Source: a virus
Direction: 5' to 3' (one strand)
Virus record (IMG/VR): IMGVR_UViG_3300023178_003128
Span: 1 to 62,152 of that record
Length of the DNA stretch: 62,152 bases
Both the position numbers and the translations under genes were made by a program. Shown piece by piece: positions 14,320 through 21,404 of the stretch; position 1 is the stretch's first letter, and the number at the start of each line of letters is the position of its first letter. The notes below the pieces were generated by a model, which was not told the DNA's origin, ran no database searches, and worked only from the letters and a program-made list of their open reading frames with translations.

Positions 14320-14598
14320 TTAATCCTTCCGAGCGTCATTCTTTCCGTCAGCTCGAGCAATGCGATTGATATCTGGTTTAACACCTAGAGCGGACGACAT
14401 AAGAGTGTCTATGCGAATAACATCGTGATTCATAGTTTTTACACGATTGTCTAATGCTATAATAATGCCACTCAGACGCTTGACAGAATCAGTCACATCT
14501 GATAGAATAAATTTCAATGTTAAAAAAACAAAATAACCGGCAGCCATTGCAGCTGCAATTGGAAATCCTACATCGGTTACTAAACTTAAAAAGTCCAT
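14320..14598 (-). CDS. Holin-like membrane protein with coiled coil (copy 1)
   Basis: 92 aa: MDFLSLVTDVGFPIAAAMAAGYFVFLTLKFIL (one membrane segment) then VKRLSGIIIALDNRVKTMNHDVIRIDTLM (coiled coil) and a charged tail. Paralogue of the 89-aa protein at 13296. First gene of the minus cluster, 30 nt downstream of a late-promoter motif, with a GAGG ribosome site. The pair of one-helix proteins with exported partners could form a holin/antiholin or spanin-type lysis set, but this is inference from size and topology. Confidence 0.65.
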   Translation of the reverse strand: MDFLSLVTDVGFPIAAAMAAGYFVFLTLKFILSDVTDSVKRLSGIIIALDNRVKTMNHDVIRIDTLMSSALGVKPDINRIARADGKNDARKD

Positions 14599-14614
14599 GT
14601 TTGCCTCATTATGC

Positions 14615-14643
14615 TTGACTTTATGTCCTATTTATGTTAATAT
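14615..14643 (+). promoter_or_regulatory. sigma70-type promoter P3
   Basis: TTGACT (14615-14620), 17-nt spacer, TAATAT (14638-14643), TGT extended -10. Predicted start about 14650, 36 nt before ATG 14686. CTAAATA at 14646-14652 may add a late start on the same strand. Confidence 0.65.
14629..14636 (-). promoter_or_regulatory. T4-like late promoter motif for the minus cluster
   Basis: The minus strand reads CATAAATA here, 30 nt before the ATG at 14598. It lies entirely within the spacer of the plus-strand sigma70 promoter P3, so the two polymerases cannot use both at once. Confidence 0.55.
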
Positions 14644-14685
14644 GCCTAAATAATAGGTATATTACAATTATGAAACATTTAAATT

Positions 14686-15165
14686 ATGGCTACTAAAAAA
14701 CGCAGAAAACCAATGTCACCCGAACAACGAGAGGCTGCCGTTGAAAGATTAGCGGCTGCTCGTGAAAAACGACTTAAAGAAAATCCACCTGAATATAAAA
14801 ACATAGCTGATAAAGTTCAGAACTTACCAGAAGACCATCCTTTATCAATGAAAAATGTTAAAGAATGGATTAAAGTCACACAAGATAAACTTGGTGCTTT
14901 AAAGGTTGCAGTTCGTCAGAATGTTAAAGGTGCGGCTGCTGAAACAGCATCACTTGAAGGATATATTCGTAACATGAAAATGTATTTGGAGAGTGGCGAT
15001 TGGATTGATGATTTCTATGGCGAAAACATGGAAATGAAAATGGGTAGAAGATGTATTGCTATGGCCTATGATAAAGAAGGCAATCCAAAAAGAAGCATTG
15101 GTGTATTTTATGATGATATTGGATTGGAATGGACACAAGAACTTGACATTCAATCACGCACATAA
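14686..15165 (+). CDS. Conserved phage protein, basic N-terminus
   Basis: 159 aa. Residues 1-35 are basic and helical (MATKKRRKPMSPEQREAAVERLAAAREKRLK), followed by a helical core and a short beta end (GRRCIAMAYDKEGNPKRSIGVFYDDIGLEW). It stands in front of RNase H as in related marine T4-like phages, but I cannot name the family. The basic head suggests DNA or RNA binding. Expressed from P3. Confidence 0.6.
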   Translation: MATKKRRKPMSPEQREAAVERLAAAREKRLKENPPEYKNIADKVQNLPEDHPLSMKNVKEWIKVTQDKLGALKVAVRQNVKGAAAETASLEGYIRNMKMYLESGDWIDDFYGENMEMKMGRRCIAMAYDKEGNPKRSIGVFYDDIGLEWTQELDIQSRT

Positions 15166-15168
15166 ATA
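15161..15168 (+). promoter_or_regulatory. T4-like late promoter motif before rnh
   Basis: CATAAATA overlapping the end of the preceding gene and 39 nt before ATG 15208. TATAATA further on (15199-15205) is another AT-rich candidate but has no -35. Confidence 0.4.
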
Positions 15169-15207
15169 TTTGCCTCAATATAATTTTAAATTTGATATAA
15201 TAATACT

Positions 15208-16056
15208 ATGATAATTTTTGACTACAATCAGGTTGCAATCTCCAATCTGATGGAACATATTGGTTCTTCAAAAGGACCTGTCGATGAATCTATGGTTCGC
15301 CATATGATTCTTAATACAATCCGAACATATGTAAAAAAATACAAAGCGTCTCATGGTCCAGAAGTTGTTATCGCTTGTGATAATAAAAACTTTTGGCGTA
15401 GAGATTTGTTTCCTAACTACAAAGCGGGCCGTAAGAAAGCACGAGAAGCTTCAGGCCATGATTGGAATTCTATTTTTGATTGTTTGCATTTAATTAAAGA
15501 CGAAATCAAAAATAATTCACCATATAAAGTTGTAGAAGTTGAAACATGTGAAGCTGATGATGTTATTGCTGTATTAGCTATGAAATATTCAGCAACACAA
15601 AGAGTTATGATACTTTCATCTGATAAAGATTTTGCTCAATTACAGAAGTTTAAAAATGTAGAGCAATACTCACCTATTATGAAAAAAGCTTTGATTGAAC
15701 CATTACCAACGGTTCAACTCAAACAATTGATTATTCGTGGTGATAAATCAGATGGTATCCCAAATATTTTATCCAATGATGATGTTTTTGTTGAAGGTAT
15801 TCGCCAACGACCAATCACAGAAGCTAAAATTATTAAATGGTTAAATCAGGATCCAAAAGACTTCTGTACCGATGAAATGTATAGAAACTTTACAAGAAAT
15901 GAGATGTTAATTGATTTAACTAAAATACCCGAAGGATTAAAAGAACAAATCCTCGATGAATACGATAACGCTAAACCTAGTAATAGACAACAGTTTATGA
16001 ACTACATGATAGCTAATCGCTTGAAAAACTTACTGGAGGTCATTGACGAGTTCTAA
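15208..16056 (+). CDS. rnh: RNase H / 5'-3' flap exonuclease (T4 rnh-like)
   Basis: 282 aa of the FEN-1/T4 RNase H family, which removes RNA primers and flaps in lagging-strand replication. Acidic metal-site motifs are in order: Asp5 in IIFDYNQ, Asp58 in IACDNKNFWR, RRDLFPNYKAGRK (64-76), EADD at 115-118, SSDKDFAQL at 138-145, and RGDKSDGIPNI at 178-188, the helix-hairpin-helix entry. All catalytic acids are present and length is close to T4 (305 aa). In T4 rnh lies beside 33/59/32; here those are 12 kb away, separated by accessory genes. Confidence 0.9.
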   Translation: MIIFDYNQVAISNLMEHIGSSKGPVDESMVRHMILNTIRTYVKKYKASHGPEVVIACDNKNFWRRDLFPNYKAGRKKAREASGHDWNSIFDCLHLIKDEIKNNSPYKVVEVETCEADDVIAVLAMKYSATQRVMILSSDKDFAQLQKFKNVEQYSPIMKKALIEPLPTVQLKQLIIRGDKSDGIPNILSNDDVFVEGIRQRPITEAKIIKWLNQDPKDFCTDEMYRNFTRNEMLIDLTKIPEGLKEQILDEYDNAKPSNRQQFMNYMIANRLKNLLEVIDEF

Positions 16057-16058
16057 TT

Positions 16059-16466
16059 ATGTTACTATTTTCCGAAATATTTGAACAGATTGAAATAGCT
16101 GTTGATAAAAAAAGCCGTATTGAAATTTTACAAAAAAACGATTCTTTATCATTAAGAGAATTTTTTCGTTTATTGTATGATGATAATATTGAATTTGATG
16201 TAGAGATTCCTAAGTATAGACCAGCGATTGAACCAGCTGGACTTAACTTTACCTATCTTCATTCAGAAGTAAAGAAACTTTATCGTTTTATTAAAAATGA
16301 ACCTAGAGCAGTTATGCTAACACCAAAAAAGAAATCAGAAATATTGGTTGTTATTTTGGAATCATTGCATAAAGATGAAGCTAAACTACTGGTTGGATTA
16401 ATCAACAAAGATATAGGTGTAAGACACTTAAATGAAGCTTTAGTAAAAGAAGCTTATAGTTTATGA
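16059..16466 (+). CDS. DUF6433 family protein
   Basis: 135 aa matching the DUF6433 pattern of T4-like marine phages: an N-terminal MLLFSEIFEQIE helix, LSLREFFRLLYDDNIEFDVEIP, PAGLNFTYLHSEVKKLYRFIKN, and LHKDEAKLLVGLINKD with the end LNEALVKEAY. Function unknown. It starts 2 nt after the rnh stop and overlaps the glycosyltransferase start as ATGA, placing it in the replication-gene transcript. Confidence 0.7.
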   Translation: MLLFSEIFEQIEIAVDKKSRIEILQKNDSLSLREFFRLLYDDNIEFDVEIPKYRPAIEPAGLNFTYLHSEVKKLYRFIKNEPRAVMLTPKKKSEILVVILESLHKDEAKLLVGLINKDIGVRHLNEALVKEAYSL

Positions 16467-17167
16467 AAGTAGCGGTTGTTACACCGACCATTGGTTCTGA
16501 ACATTTGGAACAATGTGTTGAATCTGTAAGAAAACAAACCTACGAAAATCATATTCATTATGTTGTAAAAGATGGAATGAATGTTAAAGTTCCGTCATAC
16601 CTGAACCTTTTGCCTGATGTAAAGTTTATTACACTAGATGAAAATGTTGGTAAAGGTTGGTATGGTCATCGTGTTTATGCAGCTTGTTCTTTTTTAGTTA
16701 ATGCTGATGTTATTTGTTACTTGGATGAAGACAACTGGCTTGAACCAAACCATATTGAGGAAGTTGTAAAAACTTTAGAACAAGGTAATGATTGGTGCTA
16801 TTCGTTAAGAAATATTGTTGATAAAAATGGAGAATTTATTTGTGAAGACAACTGTGAATCTTTGGGTCATTGGCCAGTTTATTTTAATCCAGAAGTTCAT
16901 CATATTGACACATCATGTTTTGCCGTTCGCCGTGATATTGCTGTTAGAATTGGTCACGCTTGGTATGGACAATGGGGTGCAGATAGACAATTCTTTGCAA
17001 ACATAAAACATAACTTTGAAAAATGGACCTGCACAACAAAATATACAGTAAACTATCGTTTAGATGGAAATGAAGGCTCTGTAACAAAAGAATTTTTTGA
17101 TAAAGGCAATCAAGCCTCAAAGGAAAAATATAATAACAAATATCCTTGGACAGGAGAAAAACTTTGA
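16463..17167 (+). CDS. Family 2 glycosyltransferase
   Basis: 234 aa, GT-A fold. KVAVVTPTIGSEHLEQCVESVRKQTYEN is the usual nucleotide-sugar strand-helix; the DxD-type motif is DED at 88-90 in VICYLDEDNWLEPNH; WGADRQFF near 175 is the probable acceptor/base region. It would move a sugar from a nucleotide donor to an unknown acceptor, perhaps phage DNA, tail proteins or host surface glycan. Its 3' end overlaps a GalE-type epimerase gene by 4 bases, so sugar supply and transfer are co-translated. Confidence 0.8.
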   Translation: MKVAVVTPTIGSEHLEQCVESVRKQTYENHIHYVVKDGMNVKVPSYLNLLPDVKFITLDENVGKGWYGHRVYAACSFLVNADVICYLDEDNWLEPNHIEEVVKTLEQGNDWCYSLRNIVDKNGEFICEDNCESLGHWPVYFNPEVHHIDTSCFAVRRDIAVRIGHAWYGQWGADRQFFANIKHNFEKWTCTTKYTVNYRLDGNEGSVTKEFFDKGNQASKEKYNNKYPWTGEKL

Positions 17168-18132
17168 CTAAATCCGTTTTAATTACAGGTGTAACCGGTT
17201 ATCTTGGAAATCATGTAGCAAAAGCTTTCAAAAAGAAAGATTGGACAGTTCATGGTTTTGATAACAAACATACAACAAATCCATACCTTGATGTTTTTAC
17301 ACCAGGCGATGTAACAGACCCAGCTGCTTTAGATAGATTATTTGGAACATGGAAATTTGACATGGTTGTTCATTTAGCGGCTAGAATAGAAGCAGGAATA
17401 TCTGTTAAAGAACCACACACATTCTATCAAACAAACACAGGCGGAACCGCTAATGTTGTTAAAGCAATGATTGACCATGGTGTAGATAAAATTGTATTCT
17501 CATCAACCGCTGCTGTTTATAAAACAAAAGAAGAACCTATCAAAGAAACGGACCCTTTAGAATTTAATTCACCTTATGGACATTCTAAGCAAATGGCTGA
17601 AGAAATCATTCAGAGGTCTGGATTAAAATATACAATATTTCGTTTTTTCAATTTAACAGGCGCTGATCCTGATGGTGAATTTGGTGAAGCACATGAACCA
17701 GAAACACATTTAATACCAAGATTAATAATGAACCAAGAAAATGGCAAATTCATTATAAATGGTACAGATTATCCAACAGAAGACGGAACTAATGTAAGAG
17801 ATTATGTTCATGTTACAGATGTTGCTGAGGCTATCTATGATGGCGCTAGACATTTAAATTCAAGCGGACAATCTGATATATTTAATCTTGGATGTGGCAC
17901 AGGTTATGGTATCATGCAAATTATAGATGAACTAGAAATCTGTTCGGGTAAAAAAGTAAAATATAAAATTGGTCCTAGAAGACAAGGCGATGCCGTTAGT
18001 CTTATAGCTGACATAACAAAAGCGAAGGAGGTTTTAAACTATACTAGGAGATTTGATATCGTTTCTATCCTAAATACTGCATATAAATGGCATAATAGAG
18101 ATACAGATGAAGAAACGACCTCAAAAGTATAA
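17164..18132 (+). CDS. galE: UDP-glucose 4-epimerase (GalE-like)
   Basis: 322 aa, short-chain dehydrogenase fold. Start taken as TTG 17164 (TTGA overlap) because AGGAG lies 8 nt upstream at 17152-17156; a TTG at 17146 is in frame but less well placed. NAD motif GVTGYLG (9-15); catalytic set in VFSSTAAVY (112-119) and Tyr138/Lys142 in SPYGHSK; substrate block NVRDYVHVTDVAEA; FNLGCGTGYG. It interconverts UDP-Glc and UDP-Gal (or the GlcNAc/GalNAc pair). Expected length. Its last 26 bases overlap the ClpP gene. Confidence 0.85.
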   Translation: MTKSVLITGVTGYLGNHVAKAFKKKDWTVHGFDNKHTTNPYLDVFTPGDVTDPAALDRLFGTWKFDMVVHLAARIEAGISVKEPHTFYQTNTGGTANVVKAMIDHGVDKIVFSSTAAVYKTKEEPIKETDPLEFNSPYGHSKQMAEEIIQRSGLKYTIFRFFNLTGADPDGEFGEAHEPETHLIPRLIMNQENGKFIINGTDYPTEDGTNVRDYVHVTDVAEAIYDGARHLNSSGQSDIFNLGCGTGYGIMQIIDELEICSGKKVKYKIGPRRQGDAVSLIADITKAKEVLNYTRRFDIVSILNTAYKWHNRDTDEETTSKV

Positions 18133-18712
18133 ACCACCTAATGCTGTAGATAAAGATTTAGATGATTTTCTTTTATCATCTGAACGAATAAACACAGCAC
18201 TGTTAAATAATCACATTAATTTTTTAACAGGCGAAATTAACGAAGAAAATACAACAGAGATTATCCGTTGGATTGCTTATGAGAATACATTAGCAACCGA
18301 AGTGCCTTTGACATTGTTTATCAATTCAACAGGAGGAAGTTTGACTGATGCGTTTGCATTGATTGATATCATGCACAACTCACACCGTAAGATAAGAACT
18401 TTTGGAATTGGTAATATAATGAGTGCAGCTTTTCTAATCTTTACATCTGGAATGAAAGGTGAAAGATACATAGGAAAGAATACAAGTATAATGTGCCATC
18501 AATATACTGGTGAAATTTATGGAAAACACCACGACTTGACAGCACAATATAAAGAGACTGAATCTTTAAATCAAAGAATGGTTGAAGTATTAAAACAGGC
18601 TACATATTTGGATGAACGAACAATTAAAAAAAGATTGTTACCACCATCTGATGTTTGGCTTTCACCAGATGAAATTATTGATTTGGGTATTGCAGACCGC
18701 TTAATAAGTTAG
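18107..18712 (+). CDS. ClpP-family serine protease
   Basis: 201 aa. The ClpP fold is clear: LTLFINSTGGSLTDAFALIDIM (68-89), nucleophile Ser106 in GIGNIMSAAFLIFTSG, His131 in IMCHQYTG, Asp182 in PPSDVWLSPDEIIDLGIAD. The triad is intact; the Ser motif is NIMSAA rather than the usual QAASM. The N-terminal about 25 residues are basic and variable. In bacteria ClpP needs a ClpX/ClpA partner; none is in the window, so it may use the host ATPase or process phage proteins such as head proteins (inference). Similar genes occur in marine phages. Confidence 0.85.
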   Translation: MKKRPQKYKPPNAVDKDLDDFLLSSERINTALLNNHINFLTGEINEENTTEIIRWIAYENTLATEVPLTLFINSTGGSLTDAFALIDIMHNSHRKIRTFGIGNIMSAAFLIFTSGMKGERYIGKNTSIMCHQYTGEIYGKHHDLTAQYKETESLNQRMVEVLKQATYLDERTIKKRLLPPSDVWLSPDEIIDLGIADRLIS

Positions 18713-18721
18713 GGGTAAAAA

Positions 18722-18871
18722 ATGGAATCAGCTATAAGGTTTTTTCAAAGCAGAATAATCCAACTTACTTTTGAAATAGAAGAAAGAGAAACTGAAATTA
18801 AAAAGTATGAAGCGTTGATTAATGAGGTGGAAAAAGAAAATAGCAAAGAACAACAACTTACATTATTTTAA
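18722..18871 (+). CDS. 49-aa coiled-coil protein with C-terminal clamp-binding motif
   Basis: A short gene in a 160-nt gap: ATG 18722, TAA 18869-18871, next gene 3 nt later. AGGGG lies upstream at 18711-18715. It encodes one long charged helix (LTFEIEERETEIKKYEALINEVEKE) and ends exactly in QQLTLF. QLxLF/QxxLF is the peptide by which bacterial proteins dock on the DnaN sliding clamp, and a C-terminal position is typical. This suggests binding to a sliding clamp, host or phage. No family recognised. Confidence 0.6.
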   Translation: MESAIRFFQSRIIQLTFEIEERETEIKKYEALINEVEKENSKEQQLTLF

Positions 18872-18874
18872 ATT

Positions 18875-19120
18875 ATGAAAAATGAAAAACATGAAATTCT
18901 GACCATTTTAATGGAGGAATGTGCTGAGGCTTCAATTGAAGCATCAAAAATAATTAGATTTGATAATGGATATGATAGACTGGAATCTGAACTAGGAGAT
19001 ATCTATTGTATGATAGAAATCTTAATAGAACACGGCCTTATCAAAAAAGAGCATTTAGAAAGTTGTGCTCAAGCAAAACGCATGAAACTTCGTCAGTGGA
19101 GTGATATTAAAAATTTATAA
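18875..19120 (+). CDS. MazG-like nucleotide pyrophosphohydrolase
   Basis: 81 aa, all-alpha NTP pyrophosphatase. The metal motifs are visible: EECAE (14-18) and ESELGD (37-42), an ExxE...ExxD arrangement, with helices between. Short single-domain MazG proteins are common in marine T4-like phages and hydrolyse dNTPs or modified nucleotides; a role in lowering ppGpp has been proposed but is disputed. Ends one base into the methyltransferase ATG. Confidence 0.75.
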   Translation: MKNEKHEILTILMEECAEASIEASKIIRFDNGYDRLESELGDIYCMIEILIEHGLIKKEHLESCAQAKRMKLRQWSDIKNL

Positions 19121-19794
19121 TGGATTTAATAAATCAAGATTTTAAAAATCAAATTAGAAACCAATATCTTACGGAAAATGTTTCTTTATTTCTATATTCA
19201 CTAATTCAGACCTGTAGGCCAAAAAATATTATAGAATTTGGAACGGGTTATTCAACTCTTTTTATTTCACAAGCAATCAATGATATTAAAAATGAAAATC
19301 CTAAATTTATTGAATATTTAAGAGATAATGATTATTCAACAGATGATTATTTAAGTCATACAAAATTTTATAATCCAAAATTTACAGTCGTTGATAATTT
19401 TAGTGATGGATCTGCTATACACGAAACGGCCGATATTTTAAAAAATAATTCTTTAGATGATAACATCACATTTGTAAATCAAGATATATTTGATTTTATT
19501 AAAACAGATAATGAGCTTTATGATTTTGTTTGGCTTGATGCTGGTGGTGCTGAAGAATATATGAGAATCACTGAACATTTCTTACAAAAGCTTCCACCAA
19601 ATGGAATAATAATTATTCATAGTACCGTTGGAAATCTTATGGGTAAATTATTTGTAAGTGAGTTGAAAATGAATCATATGGGAAACCATAATATAGAAAT
19701 TATGACTTTTGAAGAACCGCATAAAAAAATTCAAAATAGTTTTACCGTTTTGAAAAGACAGGGGCACTATAAAGTGTATTCTGTGAATGCTTAA
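19120..19794 (+). CDS. Class I SAM-dependent methyltransferase-like protein
   Basis: 224 aa. Motif I is PKNIIEFGTGYSTLFIS (34-50), followed by the acidic strand end FTVVDNF (87-93), and motif IV YDFVWLDAGGAEEY (about 139-152). These fit a Rossmann methyltransferase. No DNA-methylase (N/D)PPY motif is seen, so a protein, sugar or small molecule target is more likely. Position near GT2, GalE and carbamoyltransferase would suit glycan decoration (inference). Confidence 0.65.
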   Translation: MDLINQDFKNQIRNQYLTENVSLFLYSLIQTCRPKNIIEFGTGYSTLFISQAINDIKNENPKFIEYLRDNDYSTDDYLSHTKFYNPKFTVVDNFSDGSAIHETADILKNNSLDDNITFVNQDIFDFIKTDNELYDFVWLDAGGAEEYMRITEHFLQKLPPNGIIIIHSTVGNLMGKLFVSELKMNHMGNHNIEIMTFEEPHKKIQNSFTVLKRQGHYKVYSVNA

Positions 19795-19812
19795 TTTTAT
19801 AATGGAGAAATT

Positions 19813-20376
19813 ATGACTTATATTTACTATAATATACAGCCGTTCAAATGTGATGCCTTCCATAACGGTGAAATGAAAACAATTACAGAAGAAAATCTAC
19901 AAGGCCAATGGTCTGTATTATTTTTCTATCCTGCTGATTTTACTTTTGTTTGTCCAACCGAACTAGGTGATTTAGCGGACAACTATGAAGAATTCCAAAA
20001 GATTGGTTGTGAGATTTATTCTATCTCAACCGATACAAACTTTACTCACATGGCGTGGCACGAAGCATCACCAACTGTGGGTAAAATTCAATATCCAATG
20101 TTAGGTGATCCTACTGGACATTTAGCAAAACAACTTGGTGTTTATATTGAGTCCAAAGGTCTTGCTGAACGAGCAACATTTGTGATTGACCCCAAAGGTC
20201 AAATTCAAATAGTTGAAATGACAGCCGGTCGTATTGGTCGAAGTGCAGAAGAACTGCTCAGAAAAGTAAAAGCCGCTCAATATGTTGAAGCAAATCCAAA
20301 CGAAGCTTGTCCTGCTAAATGGAAAGAAGGTGATACCACATTGACACCACATTTAGATTTAGTTGGCAAAATCTAA
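19813..20376 (+). CDS. ahpC: Peroxiredoxin AhpC
   Basis: 187 aa, the same length as E. coli AhpC and closely similar throughout. Peroxidatic Cys47 in FYPADFTFVCPTELGDLAD, STDTNFTHMAWHEASP, resolving Cys166 in ACPAKWKEG, and the conserved ending LDLVGKI. A typical 2-Cys peroxiredoxin reducing H2O2 and organic peroxides; it normally needs AhpF or a thioredoxin system for recycling, and none is seen here, so host reductant is implied. GGAG ribosome site before ATG 19813. The high similarity to bacterial enzymes points to acquisition from a host (inference). Confidence 0.93.
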   Translation: MTYIYYNIQPFKCDAFHNGEMKTITEENLQGQWSVLFFYPADFTFVCPTELGDLADNYEEFQKIGCEIYSISTDTNFTHMAWHEASPTVGKIQYPMLGDPTGHLAKQLGVYIESKGLAERATFVIDPKGQIQIVEMTAGRIGRSAEELLRKVKAAQYVEANPNEACPAKWKEGDTTLTPHLDLVGKI

Positions 20377-20444
20377 TATGACACTTTTATGACAAAACTT
20401 CATTTAGGTGCCAGGCTATGAAATATTTCCTTTAAATACCTTTT

Positions 20445-20564
20445 GTGGAAAACTTAAGCATAATTCAAATTATAGTGGCCTTCGCAGTAGGCTCATTAGT
20501 AATTGGTGCTATATTAAGTTGGATATATTTAATCTGGATTTTTATAAAGGAAAAATTTTCATGA
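20445..20564 (+). CDS. 39-aa single-pass membrane protein (GTG start)
   Basis: In the gap between ahpC and the barrel gene a frame runs from GTG 20445 to TGA 20562-20564, overlapping the next ATG (ATGA). It encodes MENLSIIQIIVAFAVGSLVIGAILSWIYLIW plus a basic tail IFIKEKFS, one clear membrane helix. No strong ribosome site, hence moderate confidence; the ATGA coupling is the main support. Confidence 0.45.
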   Translation: MENLSIIQIIVAFAVGSLVIGAILSWIYLIWIFIKEKFS

Positions 20565-21127
20565 AGAAAATTCTATTAGCAGTATTACTTGCAACATCTC
20601 TAACTGTTATGGCAGAAGAGCAAACTAAAAAAGGTTACTATGTTGGCCTTAAATTAACACATGAAGATAATAAAAATGGCAGTGATGCTGATAAATGGGG
20701 TATGACATTTGGTAAGCATTTATATAAATGGTTAGATGCTGAAATTTATACAAGAACAAAAGATAAAGACACCGGTAGTAATGATACCAAACTTGAAGGT
20801 GCCGTGATTGGTAAGTATAAATTAACCGATAGTCTATCCGCCTATACTCGTGCCGGTATTGGTAACAAATACACACGAGATGAAGACTATGGTTATTGGA
20901 CAATTGAACCAGGTTTAAAATATAAACTCAATGATGATTGGTCAGTTAAAACGGGTGTTCGTTTCCGTGACGCTTTTCAAACAGACCATAATGCTAATGA
21001 TACAACATATAAAACAAGTGTTGGATATAAACTTACAGACGATACTTCTATCGATATGGGTTATGCCCTTAAACGAGGCGATTCAAAAACAGAAGAATTT
21101 GGTTTAGGACTTAAGTTCGAATTTTAA
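20561..21127 (+). CDS. Small outer-membrane beta-barrel protein
   Basis: 188 aa from ATG 20561 (AAAGGA upstream), preferred over an in-frame start at 20408 because it begins a signal peptide (MKKILLAVLLATSLTVMA). The mature protein alternates hydrophobic/polar strands (GYYVGLKLTHED; WGMTFGKHLYKWLDAEIYTRTKD; LSAYTRAGIGNKY; YWTIEPGLKYKLNDDWSVKTGVRFRD; YKTSVGYKLTDDTSIDMGYALKRG) and ends EFGLGLKFEF, with the terminal Phe recognised by the Bam machinery. About eight strands, OmpA/OmpW-size. A phage-made barrel may block the receptor (superinfection exclusion) or alter permeability (inference). Confidence 0.8.
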   Translation: MKKILLAVLLATSLTVMAEEQTKKGYYVGLKLTHEDNKNGSDADKWGMTFGKHLYKWLDAEIYTRTKDKDTGSNDTKLEGAVIGKYKLTDSLSAYTRAGIGNKYTRDEDYGYWTIEPGLKYKLNDDWSVKTGVRFRDAFQTDHNANDTTYKTSVGYKLTDDTSIDMGYALKRGDSKTEEFGLGLKFEF

Positions 21128-21138
21128 CCAAAAAAAGC

Positions 21139-21167
21139 TTGACAAATCTCCATTTTTCTGATACCAT
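21139..21167 (+). promoter_or_regulatory. sigma70-type promoter P4 nested in a terminator
   Basis: TTGACA (21139-21144), 17-nt spacer, TACCAT (21162-21167). This copy has CTGA instead of TGT before the -10. Predicted start about 21174, after the 5' arm of the hairpin, so P4 transcripts cannot form it. Confidence 0.6.
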
Positions 21168-21197
21168 CCAGGTGTAAAGTGAAATGGAGATTTTTTT
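21146..21197 (+). terminator. Terminator hairpin for upstream read-through
   Basis: AATCTCCATTT (21146-21156) pairs with AAATGGAGATT (21182-21192), 11 bp, followed by T21193-21197. The 5' arm lies in the spacer of promoter P4 and the 3' arm contains the GGAG ribosome site of the gene at 21198. Confidence 0.6.
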
Positions 21198-21404
21198 ATG
21201 GGTAAAGTAAAAGAGTTATATACAGAATATACCGAATTACTTAAAAGTGCAGACTGGTATTTTGAATATTCAGATGACCATAGAGTATGGCAATCTGGTG
21301 TTAATCAATTTCAACAACTTGAAAAAATGGCACAAGAAATTGACCCAAAATACACAATCTGGAACGAGTATGCACCAGATGCTTTTAAAGTAACAATTGA
21401 TTAA
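21198..21404 (+). CDS. 68-aa soluble protein of unknown function
   Basis: MGKVKELYTEYTELLKSADWYFEYSDDHRVWQSGVNQFQQLEKMAQEID..., a helical, aromatic-rich small protein; family not recognised. GGAG at 21186-21189 before ATG 21198. Expressed from P4 and its stop lies inside the start region of the carbamoyltransferase. Confidence 0.65.
   Translation: MGKVKELYTEYTELLKSADWYFEYSDDHRVWQSGVNQFQQLEKMAQEIDPKYTIWNEYAPDAFKVTID

Noticed and set aside
20408-20560. N-terminal extension of the barrel gene from ATG 20408
   Set aside because: The extension is not signal-like, while ATG 20561 starts a clean signal peptide with a ribosome site.
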